Made by a program: the position numbers and the translations under genes
The notes under the pieces: model-generated
Told to the model about the DNA's origin: nothing
Database searches by the model: none
Seen by the model: the letters and a program-made list of their open reading frames with translations, nothing else
Source: Nitrosomonadales bacterium
GTDB taxonomy: Bacteria; Pseudomonadota; Gammaproteobacteria; Burkholderiales; Gallionellaceae
Assembly: GCA_025408405.1 (NCBI GenBank)
Contig: JANYJE010000050.1
Span: 1 to 37,473 of the forward strand
DNA: 37,473 bases
Reading direction: 5' to 3'
In this document: in pieces, positions 10,140-20,551 of the stretch
How positions within the stretch are numbered: the first letter of the stretch is position 1
Layout: each line of letters opens with the position of its first letter

Positions 10140-11326
10140 TAACGTGCCTCCCTGTCGCGCCCACGCAGCGATTCGCGCATATGCCCAGCGCCCGTATCGA
10201 CTGCAGCGGCTGGGGTAACGGCCTGCTCAGCAGCCTGTTTGGTGGCAGTAGCCTCTGCAACAGGTGCTGCACCCGTGCTTTGAATCAGCTTGTCCAGAGG
10301 CAGATAAAGCATGCTGCCGCTACCGCTCTTTTGGTCAACCAGAACCTTGCTGCTGCTGGTCAGTACCTGCTGCATCATGTCGATATACATGCGTTCACGC
10401 GTCACCGCAGGAGCCTTTTCGTACTCGACCAGAATCTGTTTGAAACGACTGGCATCACCTTCCGCATTCGCAATCACGCGCTGCTTGTAACCGTCAGCCT
10501 CCTGCATCAGGCGCGCAGCAGCACCCTTGGCTTTGGGCACCACATCATTCGCATAAGCCTGGCCTTCATTTTTCTGCCGTTCGCGATCTTGGCCGGCCTT
10601 GACTGCATCGTCAAAGGCAGCCTGAACCTGCTCGGGTGGCTGGGCATTCTGCATCGTCACCTTGCTTACCAGGATCCCGGATTTGTAACGATCAAGAATC
10701 TCCTGTATCAGCTTGGTGGTGTCCGCAGCCACCTTCTCGCGGCCTTCGTACAGCACAAAATCCATCTTGTTTTTGCCCACCACTTCGCGGATGGCAGTCT
10801 CAGCTGCCTGACGCACATTTTCGTCCGGCGCACGGTTGTTAAACAAATATTCGCTTGGGTCTTTCAGAAAATATTGCACGGCGAACTGGATATCGATGAT
10901 GTTTTCATCATCAGTCAGCATCAGCGCCTCTTTCAGGATTTTATTTTTTACATTGTCACGATAGCCAATTTCCGCCGTGCGCACCTGGCTCAGGTTCACC
11001 ACCTCTACGGTCTCGATGGGAAACGGCAGATGCCAGCGCGGCCCTGGTTGCGTCGCTTCAGCATATTTGCCAAAGCGCAGCACAACACCGCGCTGACTCG
11101 CATCCACAATATAGAAACCGCTGGCAATCCAGAGCAGCGCAACAATCGCCAGCACCAGCCCGATGCCGCTGGAATTCCTGAATTTTCCGCCATTACCACC
11201 GGATGATCCGCCACCCGCTCCGCCCAACAGAGCGTCAATTTTTTTCTTGAAATTCCGCATCAACTCCTCCAAATCCGGAGGACCACCACTATTTTTATTA
11301 CCCCATTGCGGATCGTTCAATCCCAT
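10139..11326 (-). CDS. hflK: FtsH protease activity modulator HflK
   Basis: A 395-residue partner of HflC. The N-terminal cytosolic part is Gly/Asn rich (LLGGAGGGSSGGNGG, about 34-48) and is followed by one TM segment (about 56-73). The SPFH domain begins DASQRGVVLRFGKYAE. Conserved stretches include DENIIDIQFAVQYFLKDPSEYLF and the coiled-coil region with QAYANDVVPKAKGAAARLMQ. The C-terminal Ala-rich tail (after about 350) is low complexity. It lies 23 bases after hflX and overlaps hflC, the conserved hfq-hflX-hflK-hflC order. Confidence 0.95.
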   Translation of the reverse strand: MGLNDPQWGNKNSGGPPDLEELMRNFKKKIDALLGGAGGGSSGGNGGKFRNSSGIGLVLAIVALLWIASGFYIVDASQRGVVLRFGKYAEATQPGPRWHLPFPIETVEVVNLSQVRTAEIGYRDNVKNKILKEALMLTDDENIIDIQFAVQYFLKDPSEYLFNNRAPDENVRQAAETAIREVVGKNKMDFVLYEGREKVAADTTKLIQEILDRYKSGILVSKVTMQNAQPPEQVQAAFDDAVKAGQDRERQKNEGQAYANDVVPKAKGAAARLMQEADGYKQRVIANAEGDASRFKQILVEYEKAPAVTRERMYIDMMQQVLTSSSKVLVDQKSGSGSMLYLPLDKLIQSTGAAPVAEATATKQAAEQAVTPAAAVDTGAGHMRESLRGRDREAR

Positions 11327-11349
11327 AATTCATCCTGCCTTCAAATAAC

Positions 11350-12537
11350 TCAGTTGTTAAGGGGGTGCCACTCTTGTGTCTGCACGCTAGTCGCCTGGGT
11401 ATCGCGAAATTCGGCTATTGCCGCGCGTAACTCATCAATACCGGCTCCCGTTTTCGCGCTCAGATGAATGCTGATTATTTTACCATACTCATCGCGCTTA
11501 ACGGCCGCAGGCAAATCCTGCAAATCTATTTTGTTGTAGATCAGTATTTGCGGGATGTTTTGCGCACCAATTTCATGCAGCACCTTGTTCACTTCGGCAA
11601 CCTGGTCATGACGTTCCGGGCTGTTTACATCCACTACGTGCAGCAACAGGTCGGCCATGGCAGTCTCCTCCAGCGTGCTGCGGAACGCCGCTACCAGACC
11701 GTGGGGAAGATGGCGAATAAATCCCACCGTGTCAGACAGCACCACCTCCTGCCCGCGCACGGGAGATGCCGATGGGTATTCAGTGCCTGCCGCCGCCCCC
11801 TGTTCCGGCGCAGCAATAAAGAAACGGCGCGCAGTGGTATCCAGAGTGGCAAACAACTGGTTGGCCACATACACATTGGCGTGGGTCAGGCGGTTAAACA
11901 GCGTCGACTTGCCCGCATTGGTGTAGCCTACAATGGACACTGACAACACATCAGAGCGATTGCGTGAACGACGCTGCACCTGACGGTGACGCCGCAGCTT
12001 CTCCAGGCGCTCGCGCAACAGCTGCACGCGCTTGTCCAGCTTGCGCCGGTCCAGCTCAAGCTGCGTTTCACCGGGGCCGCGCGCGCCTACCGCATATTTT
12101 TGCTGCCCCATATCCTGATTCATGCCGACCAGGCGGGTAGACAGATATTTAAGCTGCGCCAGCTCGACCTGAACCTTGCCTTCGTGGCTTTGCGCGCGCA
12201 GGGCAAAGATGTCCAGAATCAACATGGTGCGATCAATGACTCGGGCTTGCAGCCTGGCAGTCAGATTGCGCATCTGCGCAGGGGAAAGATCATGATTAAA
12301 AATGACCAGAGGAACTTCCTGTTGTTCAACGATCGCCGCGATTTCATCTACCTTGCCGCTACCGGCAAACAAAGACGCATCCGGCCGCTGGCGCCGTCCT
12401 TCCACCAGAGCGACAGTGTGCACGCCGGCACTCTCTGCCAGCAGGCGTAATTCTTCCAGGCTTTCTGCGTAATCCGGTGCACCAAAATCGAGACTTACCA
12501 ATACCGCCGTATTCGCAGCAGTTGTAGACTCATGCAT
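11350..12537 (-). CDS. hflX: Ribosome-associated GTPase HflX
   Basis: A 395-residue GTPase that in the family splits or rescues stalled 70S ribosomes under stress. The N-terminal glycine-rich HflX domain (about 10-190) contains FAGSGKVDEI and GARGPGETQLELDRR. The G domain has G1 GYTNAGKSTLFN (about 205-216), G3 DTVGFIRHLP and G4 NKID. Between G2 and G3 is an extra loop of about 15 residues (EQGAAAGTEYPSASP) that many homologues lack, probably a surface insertion. The ATG overlaps the hfq stop by one base (TGATG), suggesting coupling. Confidence 0.95.
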   Translation of the reverse strand: MHESTTAANTAVLVSLDFGAPDYAESLEELRLLAESAGVHTVALVEGRRQRPDASLFAGSGKVDEIAAIVEQQEVPLVIFNHDLSPAQMRNLTARLQARVIDRTMLILDIFALRAQSHEGKVQVELAQLKYLSTRLVGMNQDMGQQKYAVGARGPGETQLELDRRKLDKRVQLLRERLEKLRRHRQVQRRSRNRSDVLSVSIVGYTNAGKSTLFNRLTHANVYVANQLFATLDTTARRFFIAAPEQGAAAGTEYPSASPVRGQEVVLSDTVGFIRHLPHGLVAAFRSTLEETAMADLLLHVVDVNSPERHDQVAEVNKVLHEIGAQNIPQILIYNKIDLQDLPAAVKRDEYGKIISIHLSAKTGAGIDELRAAIAEFRDTQATSVQTQEWHPLNN

Positions 12538-12767
12538 CAGTCAGCGTCGTACGGGATGGTAACGGCGCGTGCGGGGACGATAGTAGAAATAGCGTGCTTG
12601 TAAACCATCTGGGTGATGGTATTTTTCAGCAGCACTACATATTGATCAAATGATTCCACATGGCCTTGCAGCTTGATTCCGTTCACAAGGTAAATGGCCA
12701 CCTGCACGTGTTCCTTACGCAGTGCGTTCAGGAACGGGTCTTGTAATTGTTGCCCTTTTGCGCTCAT
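12537..12767 (-). CDS. hfq: RNA chaperone Hfq
   Basis: A 76-residue Sm-like protein that forms a homohexamer and matches small RNAs to mRNAs. The Sm1 motif region [37 protein letters not shown] and the Sm2 motif [10 protein letters not shown] (about 55-64, with the conserved Tyr-Lys-His) are intact. There is almost no C-terminal tail beyond residue 70, as in many betaproteobacteria. It lies 66 bases after der and is coupled to hflX. Its own promoter could lie in that gap, but I see no clear hexamers. Confidence 0.97.
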   Translation of the reverse strand: MSAKGQQLQDPFLNALRKEHVQVAIYLVNGIKLQGHVESFDQYVVLLKNTITQMVYKHAISTIVPARAVTIPYDAD

Positions 12768-12833
12768 TTTTTGCTCTTCTTCTAGTGTTGTGGGAAGCTA
12801 ACTTTACTGGATTTTATGCAGGATGACCAGCGT

Positions 12834-14237
12834 TCATCTGCCATACAGACGGCGTCCGCGAATACGGGCACGATGGGCTGCGCGCTGCTCGCTTTCGGTA
12901 AGCGGCTTGGGTTTTTTATCCGCAAACGGGTTTTTGCCGGCCTTGAACTCCACCCTGAGCGGCGTGCCTTGCAGCTTGAAGGCATCGCAAAAGGTTTTCT
13001 CCAGATAGCGACGATAACTCTCCGGCACTTTATCCAGTGCACTGCCATGCACAATGATCAGCGGGGGGTTGCTGCCGCCCTGGTGCGCATAGCGCATCTT
13101 GGGACGGAAAATGCCGCCGCGCGGGGGCTGCTGTTTGTCTATAGCGTCCATCAGCACGCGGGTTAAGAGCGGCGTGGGCAGTTTCGCCATCGCCGCGTCA
13201 TAAGCCTCGTTTACCGATTTCAGCAGCGCTGGCACACCGTTCCCGTGCAAAGCAGAGATAAAATGATGTTTGGCAAAATCCAGGAAGTGCAGCTTGCGGT
13301 CGATATCGCGCTTGGCGGTCTCGCGCTGGTAGTCGTCCAGGCCGTCCCATTTGTTCACCGCCAGCACCAGGGCACGCCCGGCCTGCAGCACGAAGTCGGC
13401 GAGATGGGCGTCCTGCTCGGTAATCTGGTCGCGCGCATCCACCACCAGCACGACCACGTTGGCATCTTCTATCGCCTGCATCGTTTTGACGACGGAAAAT
13501 TTCTCCACTGCTTCGTCAATTTTTCCACGCCTGCGCACGCCGGCCGTATCAATGATGGTGTATTGCTTGCCTGCGCGCTCAAAATCAATGTAGATACTGT
13601 CGCGTGTCGTTCCCGGCTGGTCAAACGCGATTACCCGTTCTTCACCCAGAATAGAATTCACCAGGGTTGACTTGCCCACATTGGGGCGCCCGACAATCGC
13701 CAGTTTGGGGTGATCCGATTGGGTCTTTTCGCCCTCCTCGTGTGCAGGCAGTTCCTCTAACGCCAGCTCGATGACCTCGGTGACATTATCGCCATGCGCC
13801 GAAGAAATCGGCAGCGGTTCCCCCAGCCCCAACTCGAAAAACTCGTTGGTCACGCGCGTGCGTTGCATGCCCTCCGCCTTGTTGACCAGCAGCATCACCG
13901 GGCGCCCGGTCTTGCGCAATTGTGTGGCGATTATTTTGTCCTGCGGCGTCAATCCCTGGCGCCCGTCCACCAGAAACAGCACCAGATCCGCTTCATCTAT
14001 GGCCTGGCGGGTCTGCTTGGCCATCTCATGCAGGATGCCTTCTTTGGCAACGGGCTCCAGACCTCCCGTATCCACCACCAGATACGGCCTCTCACCCACG
14101 CGGCCACGCCCATAGTGGCGATCGCGCGTCAAACCCGGCAGATCAGCCACCAGAGCATCGCGACTGCGGGTCAGACGATTAAACAGCGTAGACTTGCCCA
14201 CATTCGGACGACCAACTAGAACCAGCGTGGGCAACAT
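12834..14237 (-). CDS. der: Ribosome biogenesis GTPase Der (EngA)
   Basis: A 467-residue protein with two tandem G domains and a C-terminal KH-like domain, required for 50S subunit maturation. G1 motifs are [12 protein letters not shown] (about 8-19) and [12 protein letters not shown] (about 183-194). G3 motifs are DTGGL and DTAGV, and G4 motifs are NKAEG (NKxD-like, with Glu) and NKWD. The KH-like end carries [20 protein letters not shown]. The tail is basic. It lies 15 bases after bamB, the conserved hisS-yfgM-bamB-der arrangement. Confidence 0.96.
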   Translation of the reverse strand: MLPTLVLVGRPNVGKSTLFNRLTRSRDALVADLPGLTRDRHYGRGRVGERPYLVVDTGGLEPVAKEGILHEMAKQTRQAIDEADLVLFLVDGRQGLTPQDKIIATQLRKTGRPVMLLVNKAEGMQRTRVTNEFFELGLGEPLPISSAHGDNVTEVIELALEELPAHEEGEKTQSDHPKLAIVGRPNVGKSTLVNSILGEERVIAFDQPGTTRDSIYIDFERAGKQYTIIDTAGVRRRGKIDEAVEKFSVVKTMQAIEDANVVVLVVDARDQITEQDAHLADFVLQAGRALVLAVNKWDGLDDYQRETAKRDIDRKLHFLDFAKHHFISALHGNGVPALLKSVNEAYDAAMAKLPTPLLTRVLMDAIDKQQPPRGGIFRPKMRYAHQGGSNPPLIIVHGSALDKVPESYRRYLEKTFCDAFKLQGTPLRVEFKAGKNPFADKKPKPLTESEQRAAHRARIRGRRLYGR

Positions 14238-14252
14238 ATTGAATTTCTCGAT

Positions 14253-15383
14253 TTAATGAATAGCGATGGAATAAATTCCGCCATCGCGTGTCTGCAACAG
14301 CAAACCATCACCCAGTGCTACGGGTGCAAACAGTATAGGGCTGCCATCGGTTTTAATGCGTGCGGCGAGGCTGCCGTCTTCGCGGTTCAATGCATGCAGA
14401 TAGCCCTTGGAATCGCCGACAACAACATAGTTATCCAGCGCGTAAGGCGCCGAAATGCTACGCATGAATAACTGGTCGTTTTTCCACAGCGAGCTGCCGC
14501 TAGCCTTATCCAGAGCCAGCACGGTGCTCTTGGCATCACTCACATATAAAAATTTGCGCAACAAGGTCATACCGCTTTCACTCGACATTTCACGGCTCCA
14601 TAGCGTGGCGCCCTGCGCGATATCAAAACAGGCCGCACGCCCCTGAAACGACACGGCACACACCTGTTCGTCATCAACCACGGGCGTGCTGGTAATATCA
14701 CTTATGCGTTCCAGTTCGGTGGTGCCACGCGGTTGCGACACGGCCGATTCCCAGATAACGGCGCCGTTATGCAAATTAATGGCCGCCAGCTTGCCGGCAG
14801 CGAAACCCGCAAATACTGCGCCACGCTGAATTACCACTCCCGCATGGCTGCGCACTATCAGTGCCGGCGTCGCGCGCTCATACAACCATTGGCGCTTGCC
14901 GTCCTGCGCACTCAGTCCTGCAATGCGGCCATCACCCGTGCGCACCACGACCATGCCGTCCGAGATTTGCGGCGCACTCAGCACCTCACTGGACACACGG
15001 GTTTTCCAGCGCAACTTGCCGTCATCTTCATAGGCTGCCAGATCGCCCTTCTCGCCGCCAACCAGCACCAGACCGTCGCCCGCCCCTACCGCTCCCGAGA
15101 TCGCGAAGCCGCTCTTCGCCTGCCATACCGTGTCGCCGCTCGCACGATCCAGGCGCAACAACTCGCCGCGCGCATTGGCCACATACACAGCCTCGCGTGT
15201 CACGGCAGGCTGCAAGCCGGCGCGTCCCGCATCGCCCACATCGCGATGCCAGCGTACTTCGAAGCTGGCACTCGGCTTGTAGCTGGTAAGGTCTGCAGGT
15301 TCCAAACCCGTCAACTTTCCTCCCCAACAGCCGGCCAGCAACGCCAACATAGGCAGCGCTACAGCGCTGCGGCTAAATGTCAT
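14253..15383 (-). CDS. bamB: Outer membrane assembly lipoprotein BamB
   Basis: A 376-residue lipoprotein with a signal peptide ending in the lipobox LLAGC (Cys at about residue 19). An eight-bladed PQQ/WD-like beta-propeller follows, with repeated blade motifs such as VYVANARGELLRLDRASGDTVW and GDGLVLVGGEKGDLAAYEDD. BamB is a periplasmic scaffold subunit of the BAM complex that inserts beta-barrel proteins into the outer membrane. The ATG overlaps the end of the yfgM-like gene by 4 bases. Length is normal. Confidence 0.94.
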   Translation of the reverse strand: MTFSRSAVALPMLALLAGCWGGKLTGLEPADLTSYKPSASFEVRWHRDVGDAGRAGLQPAVTREAVYVANARGELLRLDRASGDTVWQAKSGFAISGAVGAGDGLVLVGGEKGDLAAYEDDGKLRWKTRVSSEVLSAPQISDGMVVVRTGDGRIAGLSAQDGKRQWLYERATPALIVRSHAGVVIQRGAVFAGFAAGKLAAINLHNGAVIWESAVSQPRGTTELERISDITSTPVVDDEQVCAVSFQGRAACFDIAQGATLWSREMSSESGMTLLRKFLYVSDAKSTVLALDKASGSSLWKNDQLFMRSISAPYALDNYVVVGDSKGYLHALNREDGSLAARIKTDGSPILFAPVALGDGLLLQTRDGGIYSIAIH

Positions 15384-16018
15384 TTAGCGCCTCCGAGCGC
15401 ATCCAGTTTGAGTTGGATCAAATTACGATAGGCACTCTTGCTGTCTGTCTTTTCCAGCGCCAGCTTGTAAGCCGCGCGCGCCTCCTCAGCTTTCCCCTGG
15501 GCATTCAGTACATCACCCTTAAGATCCGCATACAGCCCCACGAATGCTTCCGGGTGAGTCGCATCCAGCAGCTTCATGGCGCCTGTGTAATCCTGCTCAT
15601 CCAGCAGCAAACTGGCAAATTTCAGGCGCGCCGTATCCTGCAAACCGGTCTCACTGGCGTGGTCGATTACCCACTGCAGCTGGGTCTTTACTCGTGCAAA
15701 ATCGCGCGTCTGCATATTGGCTTGCACGGCCAGCAATTGCGCGCGCGGTGCATAGGCAGTGCCGCTGTATTTATCAACCAGCGCGCCTACCGCATCGTTA
15801 ATTCGCTTGGGATCGTTGCTGGCTATCTGTTTGAGTACCTCGGAATACAGGGTCGCAGCTTCTGCAGCCTGTTTCGCCTGGTAGTTTTTCCAGTACTGCA
15901 GTGCTGCGAAACCCAGCATTGCCAACACCAGCACCATGATCAGCCATTTCCCGTTCTCTTTCCACCACGCTTTAAGCGCATCCACCTGTTCCTGTTCCTG
16001 CAAATCGAGTGTCGACAT
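15380..16018 (-). CDS. YfgM-type tetratricopeptide protein (SecYEG ancillary)
   Basis: A 212-residue protein of the YfgM/UPF0070 family. The cytosolic N-terminus (TLDLQEQEQVDALKAWWKENGK) matches the family signature. One TM segment (about 29-46) is followed by a periplasmic TPR-like region. In Escherichia coli YfgM pairs with PpiD at the SecYEG translocon and assists periplasmic chaperoning. The position between hisS and bamB is the conserved location for this family. It overlaps bamB by 4 bases. Confidence 0.88.
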   Translation of the reverse strand: MSTLDLQEQEQVDALKAWWKENGKWLIMVLVLAMLGFAALQYWKNYQAKQAAEAATLYSEVLKQIASNDPKRINDAVGALVDKYSGTAYAPRAQLLAVQANMQTRDFARVKTQLQWVIDHASETGLQDTARLKFASLLLDEQDYTGAMKLLDATHPEAFVGLYADLKGDVLNAQGKAEEARAAYKLALEKTDSKSAYRNLIQLKLDALGGAK

Positions 16019-16021
16019 TTT

Positions 16022-17299
16022 TTATCCTTTGTTAATCAGTTCGCTAATTTTGTTTGCCAATTCATTTTGTGCCACCTTCATCTGTTCAGCCGCGCCGCGC
16101 AATGGTTTCAGTGTAGCCTGCAGGGTTTGCGCCTCGTCATCGCCCAGAATGACTGCACAGTGCGCGCCGCTTGCATCGGCTTTTTTCATTTGCGACTTGA
16201 AACTGCCGCCACCGCAATGCAACACGACGCGCAACCCCTGGTCACGCAACCGCTCCGCCAGCACGCTGGCCATGCCATCCGCCAACTCGCCCTGATGCAC
16301 CAGATATACATCCAATGCTGCAGCCGGATTGGCCAAGCCATCTTCCTGCATCAGCGACAACAGGCGCTCCACCCCCATGGCAAAGCCGCAAGCGGCGGCC
16401 GGTTTGCCGCCAATTTGCTCAATCAGACCGTCGTAACGCCCCCCCGCACAAATCGTGCCTTGCGCGCCAAGGCGGGTAGATACCCATTCAAACACCGTGC
16501 GGTTGTAATAATCCAGCCCGCGTACCAGACGCGGGTTGATTTCGTAAGTAACACCATGCTGCTTGAGGATGCTCTGCACCGCTTCGAAATGCAGAATGGC
16601 GTCCTGATCCAACTCATCCATCAGCGCAGGAGCACCCGCAATCAGCTCCTGCATCGCCGGATTTTTGCTGTCCAGTATGCGTAGCGGATTGCTGTGCAAG
16701 CGCCGCATCGCATCGGCATCGAGCAAACTGGTGTGGCGCTCGAAATAGTCAATCAGCTTGGCGCGATGCTGCTTGCGCGCTGCCGCATCACCCAGGGTGT
16801 TAAGTTGCAGGGTGACGTCACGGATACCCAGCATGCGCCACAGCCGCGCGCACATCAGAATTTGTTCGGCATCGATCTCGGGGTCGGCGTAGCCCAATGC
16901 TTCCACCCCGATCTGGTGGAACTGGCGGTAACGCCCCTTCTGCGGGCGCTCGTGGCGGAACATGGGGCCGCTGTACCATAGACGCTGCGGCGCATTGTAC
17001 AGCAGGTTGTGCTGCAACACGGCGCGCACACAGGATGCCGTGCCCTCCGGGCGCAGCGTCAGGTGGTCGCCGTTGAGGCTGTCTTCAAAGCTGTACATCT
17101 CTTTTTCAACGATATCGGTGACTTCGCCTATCGCGCGCTTGAACAAGGCGGTGGGCTCCACCAGCGGCATGCGAATATTGCGATAGCCATAGCCATCCAG
17201 CCACTCGCGTACGGTCTCTTCGAACCACAGCCACAGCTGCGCCTCATCCGGCAAAATATCATTCATGCCGCGCACGGCTTGTAAGGGGGGATTGCTCAT
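16022..17299 (-). CDS. hisS: Histidyl-tRNA synthetase
   Basis: A 425-residue class II synthetase that charges tRNA-His. Motif 2 ([19 protein letters not shown], then [20 protein letters not shown]) is near 80-125. The histidine-specific loops are [15 protein letters not shown] and [15 protein letters not shown], and motif 3 is near [13 protein letters not shown]. The C-terminal anticodon-binding domain is complete. I place the start at the ATG at 17299, preceded by GAGAG and following the ispG stop by about 9 bases. A TTG at 17308 is in frame but would overlap ispG. Confidence 0.96.
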   Translation of the reverse strand: MSNPPLQAVRGMNDILPDEAQLWLWFEETVREWLDGYGYRNIRMPLVEPTALFKRAIGEVTDIVEKEMYSFEDSLNGDHLTLRPEGTASCVRAVLQHNLLYNAPQRLWYSGPMFRHERPQKGRYRQFHQIGVEALGYADPEIDAEQILMCARLWRMLGIRDVTLQLNTLGDAAARKQHRAKLIDYFERHTSLLDADAMRRLHSNPLRILDSKNPAMQELIAGAPALMDELDQDAILHFEAVQSILKQHGVTYEINPRLVRGLDYYNRTVFEWVSTRLGAQGTICAGGRYDGLIEQIGGKPAAACGFAMGVERLLSLMQEDGLANPAAALDVYLVHQGELADGMASVLAERLRDQGLRVVLHCGGGSFKSQMKKADASGAHCAVILGDDEAQTLQATLKPLRGAAEQMKVAQNELANKISELINKG

Positions 17300-17308
17300 C
17301 GCTCTCAA

Positions 17309-18592
17309 CTAAACAGACTTAACCGGGATTATTTTTGGAACGGGTTTACGCTTTGCATCCGCGTGCTCACGTGGAGCATATTTTCGCATTACGTAGTCAT
17401 CCACTATTTTCTTGAATTCATCGGCAATATTCTCGCCGCGCAGGGTGACGGTCTTCTCGCCATCCACATACACCGGGGCGGCAGGTGTTTCCCCCGTACC
17501 CGGCAGGCTGATGCCGATGTTCGCCAGTTTGCTCTCGCCCGGGCCATTGACGATACAGCCCATCACCGCCACGGTCATTTCTTCCACGCCGGTATGCTGC
17601 TCGCGCCAAATTGGCATTTGCGCGCGCAGATAAGACTGTATGCTTTGCGCCAGTTCCTGAAACACCGTACTGGTGGTGCGTCCGCAACCCGGGCATGCGG
17701 TCACCATCGGCGTAAATGCGCGCAACCCCATGGTTTGCAAAATCTCCTGCGCCACCACCACTTCCTGGGTGCGATCACCACCCGGCTCGGGTGTCAGTGA
17801 AATACGGATGGTATCGCCTATCCCCTCCTGCAACAGCACAGCCAGTGCCGCGGTGGAAGCGACAATACCCTTGGAGCCCATGCCCGCCTCGGTCAACCCC
17901 AGATGCAAAGGGTAATCACAGCGCCGCGCCAGATCGCGATATACCGTGATCAGATCCTGCACTCCGCTCACCTTGCACGACAATATAATACGGTCATGCG
18001 GCAAGCCCAGCTCTTCTGCACGTTTCGCACTGTCCAGTGCCGAGACGATAAGCGCCTCGCGAGTCACCTCGGCGGCGGCTTTGGGTTGCGGCAGTCTGGC
18101 ATTCTCGTCCATCATGCGCACGATCAGGTCTGCATCCAGGCTGCCCCAGTTCACCCCGATACGCACCGGTTTGTCATAACGTTGCGCCACCGCGATCATC
18201 ATGGCGAATTGATCTTCGCCCTTGCGGTTACGCCCCACATTGCCGGGATTGATCCGGTACTTCGCCAGCGCCTGCGCGCATTCCGGAAATTCACTGAGCA
18301 AACGATGGCCGTTATAGTGAAAATCTCCTACCAACGGCACATCGCACCCCATGGCATCCAACAGCTCGCGTATGCGAGGAACCTGTGCCGCAGCTTCCGA
18401 GGTATTGACGGTAATGCGCACCAGCTCCGAACCGGCGCGGGCCAATTCAAACACCTGCTGTGCAGTACCCTTTGCATCTACGGTATCGGTGTTGGTCATC
18501 GACTGCACCACCACCGGTGCGTCTGCACCAATGGCAATACCGCCCACCATGACGCGCTGGGATTGACGGCGCTGAATCGTGCAAAAGCTCAT
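17309..18592 (-). CDS. ispG: 4-hydroxy-3-methylbut-2-enyl diphosphate synthase (IspG)
   Basis: A 427-residue [4Fe-4S] enzyme that converts MEcPP to HMBPP in the non-mevalonate isoprenoid pathway. The TIM-barrel N-terminal half contains [20 protein letters not shown] and [12 protein letters not shown]. The C-terminal cluster-binding domain has the ligands [13 protein letters not shown] (about 300-312) and [10 protein letters not shown] (about 346-355). A proteobacterial-type insert is present (length is longer than the about 370 residues of the E. coli protein). It lies only a few bases after rodZ, the standard rodZ-ispG-hisS order. Confidence 0.96.
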   Translation of the reverse strand: MSFCTIQRRQSQRVMVGGIAIGADAPVVVQSMTNTDTVDAKGTAQQVFELARAGSELVRITVNTSEAAAQVPRIRELLDAMGCDVPLVGDFHYNGHRLLSEFPECAQALAKYRINPGNVGRNRKGEDQFAMMIAVAQRYDKPVRIGVNWGSLDADLIVRMMDENARLPQPKAAAEVTREALIVSALDSAKRAEELGLPHDRIILSCKVSGVQDLITVYRDLARRCDYPLHLGLTEAGMGSKGIVASTAALAVLLQEGIGDTIRISLTPEPGGDRTQEVVVAQEILQTMGLRAFTPMVTACPGCGRTTSTVFQELAQSIQSYLRAQMPIWREQHTGVEEMTVAVMGCIVNGPGESKLANIGISLPGTGETPAAPVYVDGEKTVTLRGENIADEFKKIVDDYVMRKYAPREHADAKRKPVPKIIPVKSV

Positions 18593-18594
18593 CG

Positions 18595-19785
18595 TTACTC
18601 CAGCGAAATACGCGCCACTTCACCAGAAGTATGGGGAGCAAGGCGCACCTCTTTGCCTTTATAAAACAGGTGAACGCCACTGGCATGTCCAATCACCACA
18701 GTTAACGGCGCCGTGCCAGAAAGACGCACCAGACTCCCGGCACGATTCATCTTGGACAGCAGAATTTTCCCGGTTGCGTCATTTACATCCGCCCATGAAT
18801 CCTCGTCGAATACCAGACGCAGCGAAGCCAGTTCAGATGCACCATTGCCTGGCTTGGGCGCTTGGGCAGCTTGCTCCCTGGCTGCCTGCTCCCTGGCCGC
18901 TTTCTTGGCAGCCCGCTCCTGAGCGGCCTGTTCCTTGGCTGCCTGTTTCTTGGCTGCACGCTCTTGAGCTGCCTGCTCCCTGGCTGCCTGCTCCTGAGCG
19001 GCTTGTTCCTTGGCAGCCTGTTTCTTGGCCGCCCGTTCCTGAGCGGCTTGTTCTTTGGCTGCCTGTTTCTTGGCCGCCCGTTCCTGAGCGGCCATATCCC
19101 CGCCTGTCTGCTCTTGGGCCACCTTTTCTTTGACAAGCGGCTCTTTGGCCGGTTTATCCTTGTTCTGCGGGGTCAGGGCTATTTGCGCTTGCTCAGGTAC
19201 AGCGGTCACAGGTGCTGCATGCTTGGGCGGCACTACGACTGGAACTGCAGCTTCTGCTGGAGGCACAGCTGCCAGAGGAGCAGACACGGCAGCAATTGCG
19301 GGTAACTCCAGTACTTCTACATTAGGTTGCGCCATACGCGGCACGGGATCGGAGGAGCTGTCATGCATACGTGAAAAAACGACCAGTACCAGCGCTACAA
19401 CCAGAGCTCCCGCAAGCCAGGCAATACTGGAGCGGCGTGAAGTCAATACTGTAGGGTATGGCACATCTACAGATTTCTTTTCTGGCACAGCTTCTTGCTG
19501 CATATGTGTTTGCGGCAGCGCTGTGAGCAAGGGCGCCGCATCAATTTCAAGCAAGCGTGCATAACTGCGCACAAAGCCACGCACAAAAGCGGCCTCAGGC
19601 AGGCGTACAAAATCATCCGCTTCCAAAGCCTCTATTTGACGCGGTGCAAATTTGATGCGATTGGACACATCGGCCACACTCAGGCCGAGTTGCTCGCGCG
19701 CTTCACGCAATTCAGCGCCAACGCTGATTTGCTGCGCTGTTGCACTATCCCCACCCACCACCTGATTACCTGGCTGATTATCCAT
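18595..19785 (-). CDS. rodZ: RodZ-like cytoskeletal helix-turn-helix membrane protein
   Basis: About 396 residues from the ATG at 19785. Numbering from a GTG four codons upstream (19797): a cytoplasmic HTH domain of the RodZ type (about 24-90, [23 protein letters not shown]), a linker, one TM segment (126-142), a Pro/Ala-rich periplasmic linker, a long Ala/Gln/Lys repeat (236-311), and a C-terminal DUF4115 domain (about 325-398). RodZ links MreB filaments to the cell-wall elongation machinery. The repeat makes the periplasmic stalk unusually long. The ATG is preferred because GGTGA lies 5 bases before it; the GTG start would overlap pilW by 11 bases. Confidence 0.88.
   Translation of the reverse strand: MDNQPGNQVVGGDSATAQQISVGAELREAREQLGLSVADVSNRIKFAPRQIEALEADDFVRLPEAAFVRGFVRSYARLLEIDAAPLLTALPQTHMQQEAVPEKKSVDVPYPTVLTSRRSSIAWLAGALVVALVLVVFSRMHDSSSDPVPRMAQPNVEVLELPAIAAVSAPLAAVPPAEAAVPVVVPPKHAAPVTAVPEQAQIALTPQNKDKPAKEPLVKEKVAQEQTGGDMAAQERAAKKQAAKEQAAQERAAKKQAAKEQAAQEQAAREQAAQERAAKKQAAKEQAAQERAAKKAAREQAAREQAAQAPKPGNGASELASLRLVFDEDSWADVNDATGKILLSKMNRAGSLVRLSGTAPLTVVIGHASGVHLFYKGKEVRLAPHTSGEVARISLE
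18865..19092. repeat. Tandem repeat coding the Ala/Gln/Lys stalk of RodZ
   Basis: About 228 bases code for 76 residues built from five-residue units of the type AAxEQ/AAxER/AAKKQ. These are organised mostly as 15-residue blocks [15 protein letters not shown], with three near-identical copies plus degenerate ones. The DNA copies are similar enough to allow in-frame expansion or contraction. The peptide should be strongly helical, alternating charged and Ala faces, and may form a rigid rod or bind peptidoglycan. Confidence 0.8.
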
Positions 19786-19786
19786 A

Positions 19787-20551
19787 TTATTCACCACTCA
19801 ACATTAATTGTGTTTCTCGTGACTCTGGGAAACGCTTACGCAGTTGCAATTTGTAACTGGCCTCCGAGTTGCGATCCCCCAGCTTGTGCTCGATGCGAAT
19901 AGCCAGCAGCAGGTTGGCAGCTGCCAACTCTGGAACGCCTTGAGCAAACCGCAAGAAATACGACTTCGCGCCGGCATAATCCGCTTTCGCATAGTTCAAC
20001 TCGGCCATCCCCAGCAAGATTTCTGGCATTTTGGGTTGCATGATCAGGGCACGTTTCAGATAAGTCTCGGCCTCGTCCAACTTGCCTGCCTTCTTCGAAC
20101 ACAGACCGGCATTCAGGAACGCTTTTTCCGGTGTAGCATAGAGCGGATTTTTTACTGCAGCCATGAAATGCTTAACCGATTCCAGTTCACGACCACGCTG
20201 GCATAAAAACCAGCCATAATTGTTGTGTGCAGAGGAATTGCTGTCATCAATATTCAGGCTGCGCTTAAAGTCACTCTCGGCCTGCTCATCTTCAAGCAAT
20301 GCCATGTGCACCAAACCACGCACGTTATAAGCCGGTGCATAATCGCTGTCCTTTTTCAGGACAAGCGTTAATTGTTCCAGCGCAAAGCCATACTGAGCCC
20401 GCTCGTAATACATCCCCGCCAACTCGGTATGTATCCTGACGCTATCTTGAATTCGCGAAGACCCCTGCTGCGTATCAGCATCCCCACCGCCTGACTTGGA
20501 AGCGCACCCCGTCAGCAGCAAAACTGCCAGAATAAAGTTCAACAATCTCAT
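19787..20551 (-). CDS. pilW: Type IV pilus biogenesis/stability lipoprotein PilW (PilF)
   Basis: About 254 residues from the ATG at 20551. A lipoprotein signal peptide ([18 protein letters not shown], lipobox LTGC) precedes an array of about six TPR motifs, for example [20 protein letters not shown] and [20 protein letters not shown]. The family is the outer-membrane pilotin that helps the PilQ secretin assemble. The frame opens 23 codons further upstream, but the ATG at 20551 gives the signal peptide, overlaps the rlmN stop as ATGA and is preceded by AGAGGT. The gene order rlmN-pilW-rodZ-ispG is conserved in proteobacteria. No other pilus gene is in the window. Confidence 0.9.
   Translation of the reverse strand: MRLLNFILAVLLLTGCASKSGGGDADTQQGSSRIQDSVRIHTELAGMYYERAQYGFALEQLTLVLKKDSDYAPAYNVRGLVHMALLEDEQAESDFKRSLNIDDSNSSAHNNYGWFLCQRGRELESVKHFMAAVKNPLYATPEKAFLNAGLCSKKAGKLDEAETYLKRALIMQPKMPEILLGMAELNYAKADYAGAKSYFLRFAQGVPELAAANLLLAIRIEHKLGDRNSEASYKLQLRKRFPESRETQLMLSGE

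Noticed and set aside
15377-16684. 435-codon plus-strand open frame opposite yfgM-hisS
   Set aside because: It spans the boundary of two well-supported minus-strand genes and has shadow-type composition.
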